Both the position numbers and the translations under genes were made by a program. This document shows, in pieces, positions 22,142 through 63,575 of a stretch of DNA of 64,000 bases. Location: NCBI GenBank assembly GCA_964035545.1, contig OZ037768.1, positions 18,765,700 through 18,829,699 of the forward strand, given 5' to 3'. Within the stretch, counting starts at the first letter, position 1. Every line of letters begins with the position of its first letter. Under the pieces are notes generated by a model. It saw only the letters and a list, made by a program, of their open reading frames with translations. It had not been told where the DNA came from and ran no database searches. The DNA is from Bugula neritina. Its lineage: Eukaryota > Bryozoa > Gymnolaemata > Cheilostomatida > Bugulidae.

Positions 22142-23709
22142 ATGAATGGTCCGAAGAACTTCCAATCTCTCAACCTGTGGAATAACAATGCGGTCCCCAA
22201 GCGCCAACAACCCATCTTGAATAGAAATCAACGATCTTGACCCAAAATAAGGGCGAAGAAGTATATCCTGATTGGTAAGGTACTCCGGCCATGAGGTCTC
22301 AACAAACTTAATAACTTGGGCCAAGACTTCATCAGCTCTTTGCAGCTTTGCCAACTGCACGAGCCTCAGACTAGAAGCAAACGACTTATGACTCTCTTTC
22401 ACGGCCAACTCTACCTCTTCCACAAAAGCCACTTCATCCACACTGGGCGAAGCTTGAGAGCGGGATAATGCATCAGCAAGCACATTATACTTACCAGGAA
22501 TGTGTTCAACGACATACGCAAACCTCATAAGCCTCATCCTGAAACGCTGAATGCGAACAGTCAGTTTATCCAGTTCAATTTCATTCAGTAATGGGATCAA
22601 GGGCTTGTGATCAGTCTGTATCTTGACTGTGATACCTGTGATGTAATTTCTAAACTTTGTACATGCCCACACAACCCCCAGTGCCTCCTGTTCAATGGTT
22701 GCATACCTCATCTCAGTATCAGTCAAAGCACTGTCAAGCACTGCAAGTCAGAAGCTGCTGCAACAACCCTCTTGGAACCGTCTGGCTGAAGCTGCAGCAA
22801 TACAGCACCGATGCCATTCCGGCACGCATCAGTCTGTATAATAGTCTCAGCCCTCGGGTCATAAGCCGCAAGAACGAAATCTCTCGACAGCTCCTCTTTA
22901 ATTTGGGCAAAGGCTATAGACTGAGCCTCGCCCCAGAACCAAGGAGGCGTTTTACACAACAAATCCCTGAGAGGTTTAGATAGCTCCGCCAATTTAGGGG
23001 TAAACTTACTCAACTGATTAGCCATACCCAAAAAGCTACGAACATCTGAGACACTCCGAGGAGTCCTGAAATCTCTAATCCCTTGAACTGCCTCAGAGTT
23101 GGCTTGAATGCCTTTATCAGAAATTGAATGCCCCAGAAACTTGATTGAACTTTTAGAAAATTCACACTTGGAACTGTTCATAGTCATCCCTGCATCAGAC
23201 ATGCGTCTGAGGACAGCACGAACTCTAGCATCATGTTCCTCCACAGTATTGCCCCAGACACAAACATCATCCATATGGACAATAACTCCCTCTAGACCAC
23301 AAAGAACCTGTGACACAACTTTGGCGTAGATCTCTGGGCTAGATGACAGCCCAAACGGCAACCTATAATAAGCATACCGACCAAATGGGGTCAAAAATGT
23401 AGTAAGGAGTTTACTAGACTTAGACAGGGGAATCTGATAAAACCCAGAGTTTGCATCCAGCTTGCTGAAAACTTTCCCGTTACCTAATTTAGCTAGACTA
23501 GAGTCGACATGGGCCATTGGGTATACCTCCCTCCTGACCACTTTATTCAACTGAGTGTAGTTTACACATATACGAATACGACCACTTGCTTTGGGAACTA
23601 TGACCATGGGTGAGCACCAATCAGTTGGTTCACTAACAAAGAAGATAACTCCTAACTCTACCATTTCATCTAACTCAGTCTTCACCTTATCTAATAATGG
23701 ATACGGCAC
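22142..23709 (-). pseudogene. Reverse transcriptase / RNase H region of the Ty3/gypsy element
   Basis: Reverse transcriptase motifs are clear: YTQLNKVVRREVYPMAHV, FSKLDANSGFYQIPLS, FGRYAYYRLPFGLSSSPE and the catalytic VIVHMDDVCVWG, where HMDD replaces the more usual YxDD. The Asp pair is retained. Thumb/connection sequence (LGHSISDKGIQ, VRSFLGMAN) follows, then RNase H with IIQTDACRNGIGAVL, RYATIEQEALGVVWA and QTDHKPLIPLL. A frameshift near 22,730 splits RNase H. A second frameshift near 23,700-23,760 separates protease from reverse transcriptase. The region otherwise stays open for more than 300 codons, so decay is recent. Confidence 0.9.
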
Positions 23710-25067
23710 AGAACGCGGAACGCAAATAGCATGAGGGGGGAACCGGCGTTTACTTGAATCTCTGCCTCCTGGCTCATTTTACCTAGGCCAGAAAAGAGAC
23801 CAGGAAACTTATTTCTAAACTTATCAGCACTTTCAGTAATACAATCAAGTTGGGTATTACATGGTACAAGACCTAAGCCTACACATGCACGTCTACTAAG
23901 CAAGGCTTTATTATGAGCTACAACATATAGTCTATCTGCTACTTTGTACTTGCCTACAGATAGTGTACTGTCAAAATAGCCTAACACTGGTATCTGACTA
24001 TTACTCGGTCCAAACAATGACTTGTCTGGCTGTTTAAGCTGTACTGACTTACAGAGCTGCTGCGGGATGATGGTAACATCTGCACCGGTATCCAACTTGA
24101 ATCGCACAGGCACCAATAGTTGATCTACGACTACAGACTTTGTCCATTCAACGTTAACATCTCTGTCTGTTATTTCACCCAAAAAGTACTGTCCTTTGTT
24201 GCAGGGTTCAACATTGCTGGTGGGCTGGTCATAATCATTCTCTTCCACAGATTGTACTGCTCCTCCTTTTGACCTGCATACTCTAGCAAAATGTCCTTGT
24301 TTTTGGCATTTGTGACACACAGAATCTTGTGCAGGACATTTTCTAAATCTGTGTGTGTTGTGGCCACATCTACCACATGGGTTAGCATCGGCTTGAGCTG
24401 AATTAGCAGCTTTACTCTGTTGGGTTGAATGTTTATGTTTACTACTGCTGACTCTTACTGCATCAAGCGATTTTACATCATTGTATAGCTCCTTCACATT
24501 TTTGTCCACTTGTTCTGCTTGTCTAGCCATAGCCACGGCTGTTGCTTCAGTTAACTGGTCAATGTCCATCTTTTGCATCTCACGGCTTAGCCCTTGGTCA
24601 GCTATACCAACAACTAGTCTATCTCTGATTTGTTCTTACCGCTTATCTCCAAAGTCACATTTGTCTGCCAACTCATTTAAAGCACGAATATAATGTTCTA
24701 CTGATTCGGCTTGCTGCTGGTCACGCTTGAAGAATTTTGCTCTTTCATAGATGACATATTTCTTGGGTGAAAAGTAGTTCTCAAATCCAGCTAGCACCTC
24801 ATTGTATTTCTTTTTATTTTCTTCAGAGAGACCTACGCTGCTAAAGATGCTTTCACTTGTAGGTCCCATACAATACAAGAAACTATTAATTTGTATTTCT
24901 TCCTCCTCTTTATCTAACTTAGAAATCTGTCTATATCTACTCCATCTCTTGGCCCACTCTGCCCATTTCTCTGGCAAAAAGGCAAACTCAGCAGGTGGAT
25001 TAAACTTTGCCATAACAGTAAATCGACAATAACGGCAGAAAAAGAAAACAAGGACAGCAGATGGCAC
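23710..25067 (-). pseudogene. Gag and protease region of the Ty3/gypsy element
   Basis: The Gag-like part begins near MAKFNPPAEFAFLPEKWAEW, after the primer binding site. It contains a capsid-type segment (YNEVLAGFENYFSPKKYVIY, FFKRDQQQAESVEHYI), then two CCHC zinc knuckles (CGRCGHNTHRFRKC and CHKCQKQGHFARVC) that bind RNA. The aspartic protease follows with FKLDTGADVTIIP. An in-frame TAA at 24,636-24,638 divides Gag; the reading frame is the same on both sides. No separate gag stop is seen, so a single Gag-Pol frame is likely in the ancestor. Confidence 0.88.
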
Positions 25068-25108
25068 GGATTAAACACGATAAACTTAAAACTTCGTACT
25101 GGCAACCA

Positions 25109-25216
25109 TGTTGTGTTAATATTTTTGCAATAACCATACGTACTATAACAATGTATACGAATAAAACAAACAGTAAAGTAATTCCGCATGTGCGGTAATT
25201 CGAGTATAATACAACA
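25109..25216 (-). repeat. 5' LTR of the Ty3/gypsy element (108 bp)
   Basis: Same ends as the 3' LTR (TGTTG and CAACA) and followed on the outside by the CCGTC target duplication. On the sense strand the primer binding site begins immediately after it. Confidence 0.9.
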
Positions 25217-25221
25217 CCGTC

Positions 25222-25290
25222 AACTTCTTGGGCTAACACTCACTCACATAGCTTAATACATTCTGCACAATCTTCAATCTCTTCATTCAA

Positions 25291-25363
<73 letters not shown>

Positions 25364-25714
25364 TTCATTCTCACGCCCTTTTATACTTTGCACTTTCATT
25401 CAAGCCACACATGCACCACACTCACCAATATAACTCTATTACTTTAATAATGCAGGTCTTCAAACTCAGTTTTCTAGACCGCAGAGATATGAATTGAAAG
25501 TATTTATAATCTTAATCATTAATGATTATATAATTCAAATTGTAGTAGTAAAGTCCAGCTGTTGCAAACCTAAATGTAAATGTGTAAATCGATATTCAGT
25601 CAAGATTTTATGGAACTTGAATGGCCTAAATTTACATTAAAAATAGTATTTGATTTAAAAAACACAAAGTGTCATGCTATCTTTATAGAGTGCCAAATGG
25701 TTGAAAAATCATTC

Positions 25715-25765
<51 letters not shown>

Positions 25766-26694
25766 CATATATATTATATATTATATGAAGAGTAACTATT
25801 AATGATCCTGTCCAGCGTCCACTCTTCACTGACTACACAGAGCCCTGCGCCCCTTTATATGTGCTTTGAAAAGTGTTGTCTGAATCGGTCGACTGAATTT
25901 GGCTTCCGGCTCCGAAACGGACACCCGAATTAATGTCTGAATCTCGCTTCGGTAATCCGAATTGGACTTGCATTATCAAACAAACACATGCGTGATGGAA
26001 CAATGCAATAAAAATATACATAGGAATACGCTCGTGAGGAAGGATACAAGGAAATAACAAGGAAATGCATGCATGTATTGTAATAGTTCAAAACGAAAAT
26101 ACCCACACAAATCTACCACATGTGTACAAATCGCAACAGTCAAGTATGCACAAATCTATAAGTTTACATGGCTAATGCATAGGCCAAGCCCACCCCATTT
26201 TGTCGATTCTGTGTGAATAACTGCAATGATGCAAAGAGTAATAATAGACCTGAGAACATGTATTATGAGAGTATAAGAGCAAATTATAGACCTATGAGAG
26301 CATAATAAAAATAATAATCGCTAGATACTTTATTGTGAGCATATAAGATACAATAATAAATGCATTCTTGACCAATTATCACTCCATACTACAAAGATAT
26401 CGCATTCATTACTGTACCATTATTGACAAATTCTTAAAAGCCTTAGATAGTAGCAACTATTATTATTTTAGACTTTGGAATTTTTGTCCTTGATTTATTT
26501 CATTCGAAAAATTACAATATATATAATTACATTGAAATTTTTATGAAGATTAATTTAACAAAAGTTATTGAACCAGATATGATTAATACAAAACATGTTT
26601 ATTCTGAAAATTCTGGCTAAGGCAGAATAAGGATAATATTATGTTTATCATTGGTAACTCGATGGACTAGTAAAATTTTGTTTGGGTATTTTAG
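25222..26694. other. Spacer between the LTR element and the first RNF213-like exon
   Basis: A (TC)n microsatellite at about 25,287-25,370 and an (AT)n tract at 25,719-25,760 lie here. The part at 25,800-26,050 is less AT-rich but shows no family I recognise. I looked for further RNF213 N-terminal exons and for a promoter and found none that I can support. Confidence 0.6.
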
Positions 26695-26754
26695 GATTTT
26701 GCTACCAGATCACTAAAGATAGCTGAAGAAACCCCAGGCCTGCATCTTCATTCG
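26695..26754 (+). CDS. Possible first visible RNF213 exon
   Basis: Sixty bases bounded by AG and GT (TTTTAG before, GTACTG after), encoding DFATRSLKIAEETPGLHLHS. The composition resembles the segment just before the first active AAA module of RNF213. It ends in phase 0, but the next exon cannot be read in phase 0 from either nearby acceptor without a stop. It may therefore be a real exon with a missing partner, or part of a damaged 5' end. Confidence 0.4.
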
Positions 26755-26947
26755 GTACTGAATAATCATTATAAATATTTTGTATTTTATTTCCTATATA
26801 TTTTAAGTTGTGTACTAGTTTTTTTCTAGTTATAATTCACACATTTGTTTTTTTGAACTATTTTATTTTGTAGTTTCTTTAATACTTGATGTTTTTCATC
26901 AGTCATGATAAACAATAAAAAAAATTATCTCCTAATTACAGGCTAAG

Positions 26948-56141
<29,194 letters not shown>

Positions 56142-57990
56142 ATTTAGCTCTCTCTCCCTACTACAAGAGAAAAAAAGCAAGAAATACAGAGGCAGTAATG
56201 CTACCAGAGTTATGATCTGTTAAACCGAAACCAAAATCTGTATTATCAGCAGAACCCAGAATTTATACAAAACATTGTCATTTATATTAGATATACACAT
56301 ATTGTTTTAATATTGCATCATACTGTTTTCTTTATGCTAGTACTATCTTCAAATTACTAATCAAAACAAATAATTCTGAGACAAAAAATGTTGTTTTATA
56401 TTTTTACGTTATTTTATTCAGTCTTAAAATGTTTATATATTCAATATAAGCATAAATTAGCATCTACTGTCTTAGCCTGCTCATATTAGCAAAGTGAAAA
56501 GATTAAAGGCTTACTTTGATTAAATAATAATTGTTATCCTTAACTCATTTATTTACTTAGGTTATGTAATGAAAAAAAATCTTTGATATCAAATAAATTG
56601 ATTTACCCTATAGCTATTATTTGAAGAAGTGCACTGTCAGTACTGTCCGTACACCAGGCTATACATGGCTATGCTGCTGCACACAAGACTTGTGTTCACG
56701 TGATTATTGTCTAGCTATATGACGTATTGTTGTAGTTTTATGTCAACAACTACTATGTGTGGGTTTATGCATGTATGAGAAGCTAGAACACAACTCTTTG
56801 CATTTATTCAAGAAATAACTATGAATAATTTGTACGAGTATAAACTATTTACAAAATTCTTGGAGAAATATTTAGTAGATAGCTAGCAAGTAAAAATATG
56901 CAAACATGTAAAAGCAAATAATAATTAGCAAGATGATAAGAATTGGTAAAAGTAAATTATGAAGCTAAAATAATGACAAGAAAGCATGAAACATGTCATG
57001 CTTTTAAATTGTGTATTTCATAATAACACTTTTTCCTTAAGGCTAATAGTACTATGAAAGACTTTTGTTAGAGGGAAATATCAACTCGTGCCATACAGAA
57101 TGGCTCTATAAGCAGCCCCGAGTTAGGGGTGACTAAGAGCAATAGTTGGTGGTTCTCGCGTTTGGAGTTAGGGGTTCTAAGTTTCAATTTAAACTCCAAA
57201 CTTGAAACCCAAAAATATCCCACTCAGTCACCCCCAACTAGGAGCTGCTTGTAGAACCATTCTACCATACAGTTCAATAGCTGCAGTACTAAACTTGAGT
57301 GAATTTGTGTGGAGGTGCCACAAGCCTCGCCTTTGAAAAGCTTTATACATATTTTTAAATTATCAAAAAATTATATAAAAATGATGTTAAAACTAAAGTC
57401 TAAGGGCATAATTATTTTTCAAATTCTTTTTATGATATGTAAAATTGGGAAATTTCAAAAATAAGCAAAACTAAAGAAATTACTTATAGGAGTTATGACA
57501 TCATATATAGCCTTTTGGACAGAAGGAAAACTTGGGTGTAAGTAGATGGACCAGGAACAGATGTGCAGGGTGATAAACTGGAGATATTGGCAACCAATGT
57601 GTTGGAGAAGATTGTGTGTAAAGAGATAGAGTTTATGTGAGAGTATATAGTTTCAATTTATCTCCCATGCAAATACACTACTCTACTTTCAAGGGGGCTG
57701 CAGTGTAGAAAGATTGTCTTTAAAAACATTTAATTGGATTAAACATTTTATTATTAATCTTAGACTGTGTTGAATAATTTTTCTTCATTTACTTTTATAC
57801 CAATCATCTACTAAATTATAAAAAGTAGGTGATTAAGTTTTAATAATAAAAATATAACATTTATGCTGTAAGGTATAATGTTCAATATTTTATTATTAAA
57901 ATAATATACTGAAACTTTAATAATTAAATTTTTGTAATGTAATGTAATAATTTATTATCTAAATTCAAATTTGGAAAAAAATGCCCAAAT
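56142..57990. other. RNF213 3' flank and spacer to T3
   Basis: No additional gene. It includes a foldback element (57,097-57,264) and sequence inverted relative to 7,339-9,723. A stretch of about 520 bp present in the left arm is missing around 57,480. I see no polyadenylation signal that I would assign with confidence. Confidence 0.6.
57097..57264. repeat. Foldback (MITE-like) element, right arm
   Basis: The inverted-arm counterpart of the element at 8601-8770, with the same long complementary halves (GAATGGCTCTATAAGCAGCC against GTAGAACCATTC). A few compensating and non-compensating differences separate the two. Confidence 0.7.
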
Positions 57991-59562
57991 ATGGATAATA
58001 ACCTTACCTTCAACAATCAAACATTTGACGCAATGTCATTAATAATGCACTCCATTTCTGAACTACTAACAAGCAACATTAAAATGTCTCTTTGTACTAC
58101 TCTGCTACTAGCTATACGGAGATTTCTATCTACCTATTTATATTTTGTAAATGCTATTGTGCTAACATTTACCTTCTATTTGGACTACAGTCCTACTCAT
58201 CATTTGTTGTCAACTTTGGTGTTATCCGGAGCTCTGGCAAGTTTAATGTAAGTAAATATCTCCTTTTTCTTGGAAGGCAAACCACATAAGTAACTAATAC
58301 TGATGATTATTTATATTTAACTGTGTGGAAATACTTGCTACTGTTTTATACCATGGAAACTATTACTATAATGATTATATTTGTGAGGGAATTTAAATTG
58401 AAACATTCTTCATGCATTACATTATGCAACTCTCAACTCCAGGTCAAGGGGCAACTGTAATTTTAATTATACACATACAATATTTAAGAATACTTTATTC
58501 TATTCTGTTGAGTTTGTATTATATAATATTGGGTATGTTTATATATAATACACATAAAACACATACTCCATTTACACGACATTATTTTTAATGCATATAT
58601 GTATTCTTGAAATGAAGATCCCAAATACCATTCCAGACTACCCTGCATGTAGGAATGAAGTCTGGCAACAGATAATCTATTATTCTTTATAACCTTTCAA
58701 TACTATAGTAACTGCAATGTTTGAAATTATTCTTTCAATGCGCTATCTTTGCAATTTTAGATCAGAACTGGTCAAGAAGAAGGACCAGAGTTTAGACTTT
58801 GTCGTGTCAACAAACAACTTTAGCCCACATTTCAGTCGTCTTCAACTCCCGCCTGTTCTCACCAGCAGAAGCTCTTCTCTAACAACTTTATCCGACTTAT
58901 CACCAACCATCTCAAGATCTTCTTCATGGGCATCTCTACCTGAATTATCCACCACCTCTTCATCCATTTTCTTCTCCAGCTCATCTGCTACTGATATCTC
59001 CAGATTCTCCTCCTGTACATCTATTACTGATTCATTTGCTACGACCTTTTCACCTCGTTCATCATCATCTCAGCTTTTCTCTTCCACATCCTGTGATGCA
59101 TCTCCAATCAATCTAGAAGATTTGAAACTTGGTAAGTCGTAGTCTCTTTAATCAGCATGAAATGCTGTTTTATCTACTAGCATATTGAAGTGAGCACTTT
59201 AAATTAGCAGTATTATAGTCATTAGTAAATATAGTAAGATAATCTACTCTAGTATTACAAGGAATCATCATATAACAGTATATATAACTCTAATTCTTTT
59301 AGTATAGGTGTCATAGTAATTTAATAATAATATTACTGTATATACCATGTGAACAACATGTTACACTATTTTTACAGATCTCAGCTTGCTAAGTGACTGC
59401 ACATCCATCAGTCATACAGGAGAAGAAGAAGACAACTTCTATGAAAATGAACAGGAAGTGCTTCAAGAACCTAGAGTTCGCATAAGCCGCAGAAAAAGAA
59501 TATGGCGGCGCATAAAACGTGCTTTCACATGCTGTGTGTGCATCTCACAGCCAGAAGAGTGA
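57991..59562 (+). CDS. Uncharacterised Ser-rich membrane protein, copy T3 (intact)
   Basis: The best copy of this unrecognised family. Exons 57,991-58,247, 58,761-59,131 and 59,378-59,562 give 270 residues without interruption, with GT-AG introns in phases 2 and 1. The N-terminus (MDNNLTFNNQTFDAMSLIM) is followed by hydrophobic segments at about 32-64 (SLCTTLLLAIRRFLSTYLYF) and 72-88. A short basic KKK patch precedes the Ser-rich part (SRSSSLTTLSDLSPTISRSS, SSWASLPELSTTSSS, ATDISRFSSCTS, SPRSSSSQLFSSTS). The C-terminus is acidic, then polybasic, then TCCVC and SQPEE. A five-codon upstream ATG frame overlaps the start and is kept in all copies. The gene is divergently arranged towards RNF213's end and convergent with lectin C. 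No function can be assigned. Confidence 0.75.
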
Positions 59563-62015
59563 TGCACCTGATTTGATTACGTCTCTTATATATATTACAT
59601 ATTTGACAATTTTGAGTGTGTGTTAGCGTGTTGAAGTGTTAGTGGTGCGTGCGTTTGCGCGTGTGTGTGTGTGTGTGTGCATGCATGTGTGCGTGTGTGT
59701 GTGTGTTTGTGTGTTTGTGTGTTTGCACATGTGCATAACAATATTTTTTGAATATTTCTCTTTATTTCTCTCACTTTCAGTTACACAAGTGACTGGTGTG
59801 CATTTTTTATGTATGTTGGCATCATATTATTAATATAAACTAATATTAATATGTTCTGCATTATTATTATATAAATAAAATATATTATAAAAAATATATT
59901 TGGCTATTTATTTTATACAGTTGAGTATTTAGTAGGTATGTGATATAATCTGGTATAGCCCAAAAGTATACAGAAATTTGTAATTGAAATATTATAATAC
60001 ATGCAGTAGCTATGTGGCGTTCATGAACAATGTATCAGTTTGTATCATTTGATAATTTTTCAGCAATAAGTTTGTCATCAACCAGACTGAGAGTATACAA
60101 ACTTTGTATATTAATGGCAAAGAAGTTGAAGTATGATTTGGCTGCATACAAACATGGAGTGTAATATATGTCACTACTACCACACTATAACCATTCATAT
60201 AATCTTCAGCATGATAACAGGAATTAATAAATGCAAATAATTGCAAAGCACACAGTGGAAGGATTTTACAGTAGCACATCCTACTATACATTTAGGCCTA
60301 TGTTGGACATTGTGCATATTATAGTAGACTGCATAATTCACTGCGTTGGAGTTGTCTCACCCTAACTTAATACTTTACAAGTGGTAAATCCGTTATTTAA
60401 ATACCTGTTCTGCTGGCTGTTTTTGCTCGACGAACATGCATACAGAAATATTATTTCTACCATATAAGACCTACCTTAACAGAAGTTTCAATAAACATCA
60501 ATACTAGAAGCACATAATATTTCATTTTATTATCACTTTAAACATAAAGGTGAACATCATAGAATGCAGAGAGACTGCATTTATTCACATATATAGTCGA
60601 TGCCAATACGATGTTTCAATAGTATTACTTTAGAATATGGAAGCCATCTTGTGTTTCAGTTAAATTATAGAAATTTGCAAGTATTTGAATTTAGAGCCAG
60701 TCTGATAAGTTTTCAATAACTATTATAATTCCTCCCCATGCATGCCTCAGATGTATGACTGTAAAATATAACTTCTACTGACTATTAAGAACTCAGCTAT
60801 TTTGTAATGCTTATGGCATCTGACGAAATTTCACCCTAGCCAAGTTCACTTTGAAGATTTTCTATCTAAGCACAACTTGCTATTATAAATCAGTCAATGC
60901 ATCCATTGGCGAAGAGCTAAAACTAGGAAACTGGCATTAATAATCAAATTTGAGCTAGCTTGAGTGACATCAAATGGCAAATTAAGGAGGAAATTTACTC
61001 ATTTATTCAAGTGTGAATAGCAAAAAATCTAATGGTATAAGCATAGACAAATAGTGAAGTAATCTAAAGGGCAGAAACATTTCATTTTTATTACTTTAAT
61101 AACCACTAATTATATATGCATTGATGTGTGTGCATAAAACATAAAACATATTAATTTTTTTCTAAGGTGAAAATATATAATACTGGAAATTATTTTCATA
61201 TTCAAGTATAGAACAGTCCAAAAACTATTGCACTGAACTTCCACTGAAAATCTTCAACAAACATAGTAGAATCACAGCTGCCTGTTGTTAGTTGCTCCTC
61301 TGAAATAATGTGTATGTATAGGTAGCCCTACTTGTCTATTACAACTTTGGCTGCTTTGTGTTGCCCTAATTTTTACACTGGTTTAGCTTATGTATACTTT
61401 GGAAATTACAAAATTGAAAAAATGTAAACATGAATAAATATTTTTAGATGGGAGTTTTTTCAAGTAAACAAATAGTAGATTGTTAGTCAAAGATTTAAAA
61501 TTAAATGCAGTATTTTAAAAAGAAAATAAAATTTCAAATGTAGTTTGCTGTATGTTATAAAGTTGTGCGGCTGGGTGGAATACATACTTCGCAGTTTTAA
61601 TTTCAGATTTCAAGTAAGCTTGCTTGTTTGAATAATATAGAATTATGACATGCCAGCAGTTCTTTTAGAGAAAAGATTGAAACTATAAAAGTTCAACCTA
61701 GAAGTGTGAAAGATTGCTGTTGGTTAGAACGGCTAATTTATCTGTGAGGTTGTGTTATAATTATAATTATAATTATAACTATTTTAATTGAGTTTTGAGT
61801 TAAACTTAATGTTGATGTGGGAATTGATGCTCATTATACGCAAAATAGTATGCTGATGCTGTCAAAAGCTAAGGAATGACTGGCAAAAAGGCCGTTGTCT
61901 ATTCATGTAAGCAATGTTATTTTAATTTGACAATTATTATTTATTTTTTATTTATAACTATATAATGACAACATATTATATTATTTATAGCTAGTAAAAA
62001 CAGATTATTACAACT
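59563..62015. other. Spacer between T3 and lectin C
   Basis: A GT microsatellite at about 59,655-59,735 lies here. The rest is AT-rich sequence that mirrors 3,222-5,768 and has no gene that I can support. A candidate signal-peptide exon on the minus strand at 60,476-60,525 is the only item worth noting. Confidence 0.65.
60476..60525 (-). other. Candidate signal-peptide exon, right-arm copy
   Basis: On the minus strand the ATG at 60,525 opens MKYYVLLVLMFIETSVK. A donor GTAGGT follows after 50 nt. The leader is hydrophobic and of the right length for secretion. I cannot find matching downstream exons, so the gene is hypothetical. Confidence 0.3.
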
Positions 62016-63293
62016 TTATCTTAAAAACTTCTCACAAAAATACTTTTTAACAGATGAACAAGCTCCATCATCCCATTGCAGCCTTTGCCCTTTGGGAATC
62101 ACATAAAGACAATCTTGAATTCCTCTATAGTTGTCAGGTTTGTTATCATACCAATCAGCAACCACTATATCCTTTCTAACATTACCATCCCATTGCCACA
62201 GGCCATGAAATTTTCTACCACCAATCCATATGTATTGATTAGCAAATGACGTCCAATCTGTAGAAGTATTTTTTGATTAGGAAGACATACTAATTTTACT
62301 TCTGTGTAGGAAAACTATATATAATATAGGTTTAATAAAATTCCTCACAAAAGATGACTCACCAGATGCAATTAAACTGAAAGATTTTGAACTTGTTTCT
62401 ACTTCATTCCATAAGCAGTATAATACTATCAGTTTTGTTAACTTCTTATTTTATATTTAATGTAGTAAATAATTGGCATTATAACCATTTATTGCAACTT
62501 ATAATCTAGTAAGCATGTTTATAGGTAATGTGAATAACTGAAAAAATCTTGCTGACTGCAGTAGACCAGATTTTGTTGTTTTTCAAGACAATTCAGTAAA
62601 GTTTAACATTGTTTTAAGTTTATCTCATATTATATCATAAAAAGTTTAAACCTAATCAATAGATTTTAGGCAAAACGAATAACATCTCTAAAATTTGCAC
62701 CATTTCATTTTACAAGTTTCACATTACCTGGGTGAGTTGCCCTCATGTGTTTAACCCAAGAAATGGATTCCAGACTATCCAACACAGCCAGTCTGTCTCC
62801 AGTACTTTGACAGGCAGCTTTTGCATTGTCCCAGGTTGTTTGCTGAGTGCTGATGTTGAAGCATGACATAGAATGAGGGTTGTATAGATAACCCATCGGA
62901 CATGACAAAGCATCTGGAAATCAAGCAAATATTTAATGTATACTGCGTGTATATTTGTATACATTAAATATTTGTATATGCGTGTATACAAAATTTTATA
63001 TAGCAATTCTGTGCTATTCTTTGTCTAAATAATTCATTTAAACTAGTAAGAATACAAAAGTTGTGACTTTAATACTTGCTCTATATGGTCTCTTGTATAA
63101 ATAAACCCTCCTAGATACTAATAATCTAGAGTTATAGTAAATTATTTAGGTATAGGTATATTATATTATTATATAATAATATAATAAAATCTGTATATTG
63201 CTTACCTTCACATGCTGACCAGCTCACACCAGTACAGGCAGCAACACACACTGCCAGAACTACACAGACCAGAACACATGTTCTGGTATTCAT
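62016..63293 (-). CDS. Secreted C-type lectin copy C (intact)
   Basis: Three minus-strand exons: 63,293-63,206, 62,913-62,728 and 62,257-62,016 (88, 186 and 242 nt), joined in phase 1, give 171 residues. The signal peptide is MNTRTCVLVCVVLAVCVAAC. The single C-type lectin domain has LSCPMGYLYNPHSMSCFNIS (extended N-terminal Cys pair), WDNAKAACQSTGDRLAVLD, YIWIGGRKFHGLWQWDGN, DCLYVIPKGQ, WDDGACSSVKKYFCEKF and an immediate stop. The Cys pattern for the fold's disulfides is complete. Where sugar-binding lectins have EPN or QPD there is KPDN, and WDD stands for WND, so calcium binding is possible but the specificity is unknown. The usual role is secreted recognition of glycans in immunity or mucus. 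This is the only full-length lectin of the three copies. Confidence 0.85.
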
Positions 63294-63575
63294 GTTCAGA
63301 TAACTATTTGAATGTCTGCTTGAACATCGATCATCAGTTTACAACTTCTGAACTCTACTTTTGTGATACAATTGTATTTCCTTTATACCTAATTTTTTAG
63401 AGATAGCCTTGTGATTGGCTAATATTTTTATGTTTCAAAGAAGCTGCAAGGACTGCATGTTAGGCTCTTAATATCCACATGCATATTGCAAAAAGAAAAT
63501 TAATGTTTATATACTTGATGGTTTAATGTTTATAAAACTTACATTTCTATACTCAAACAAAATAGAATTGTTATA

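Larger units (their letters stand above)
20644..25216 (-). mobile_element. Ty3/gypsy LTR retrotransposon with very short LTRs
   Basis: A complete but coding-defective element in minus orientation. Its LTRs are at 20,644-20,764 (3') and 25,109-25,216 (5'). Both begin TGTTG and end CAACA. The flanking 5-bp target duplication CCGTC is perfect (20,639-20,643 and 25,217-25,221). Next to the 5' LTR the sense strand reads TGGTTGCCAGTACG, a tRNA-type primer binding site beginning with TGG. Next to the 3' LTR is a purine tract (AAGAAAGAGAGG on the sense strand). Inside, in order, are Gag, CCHC knuckles, protease, reverse transcriptase, RNase H and integrase, the Ty3/gypsy order. No envelope gene is seen. 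At least three in-frame stops and two frameshifts make it non-autonomous now. Confidence 0.93.
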
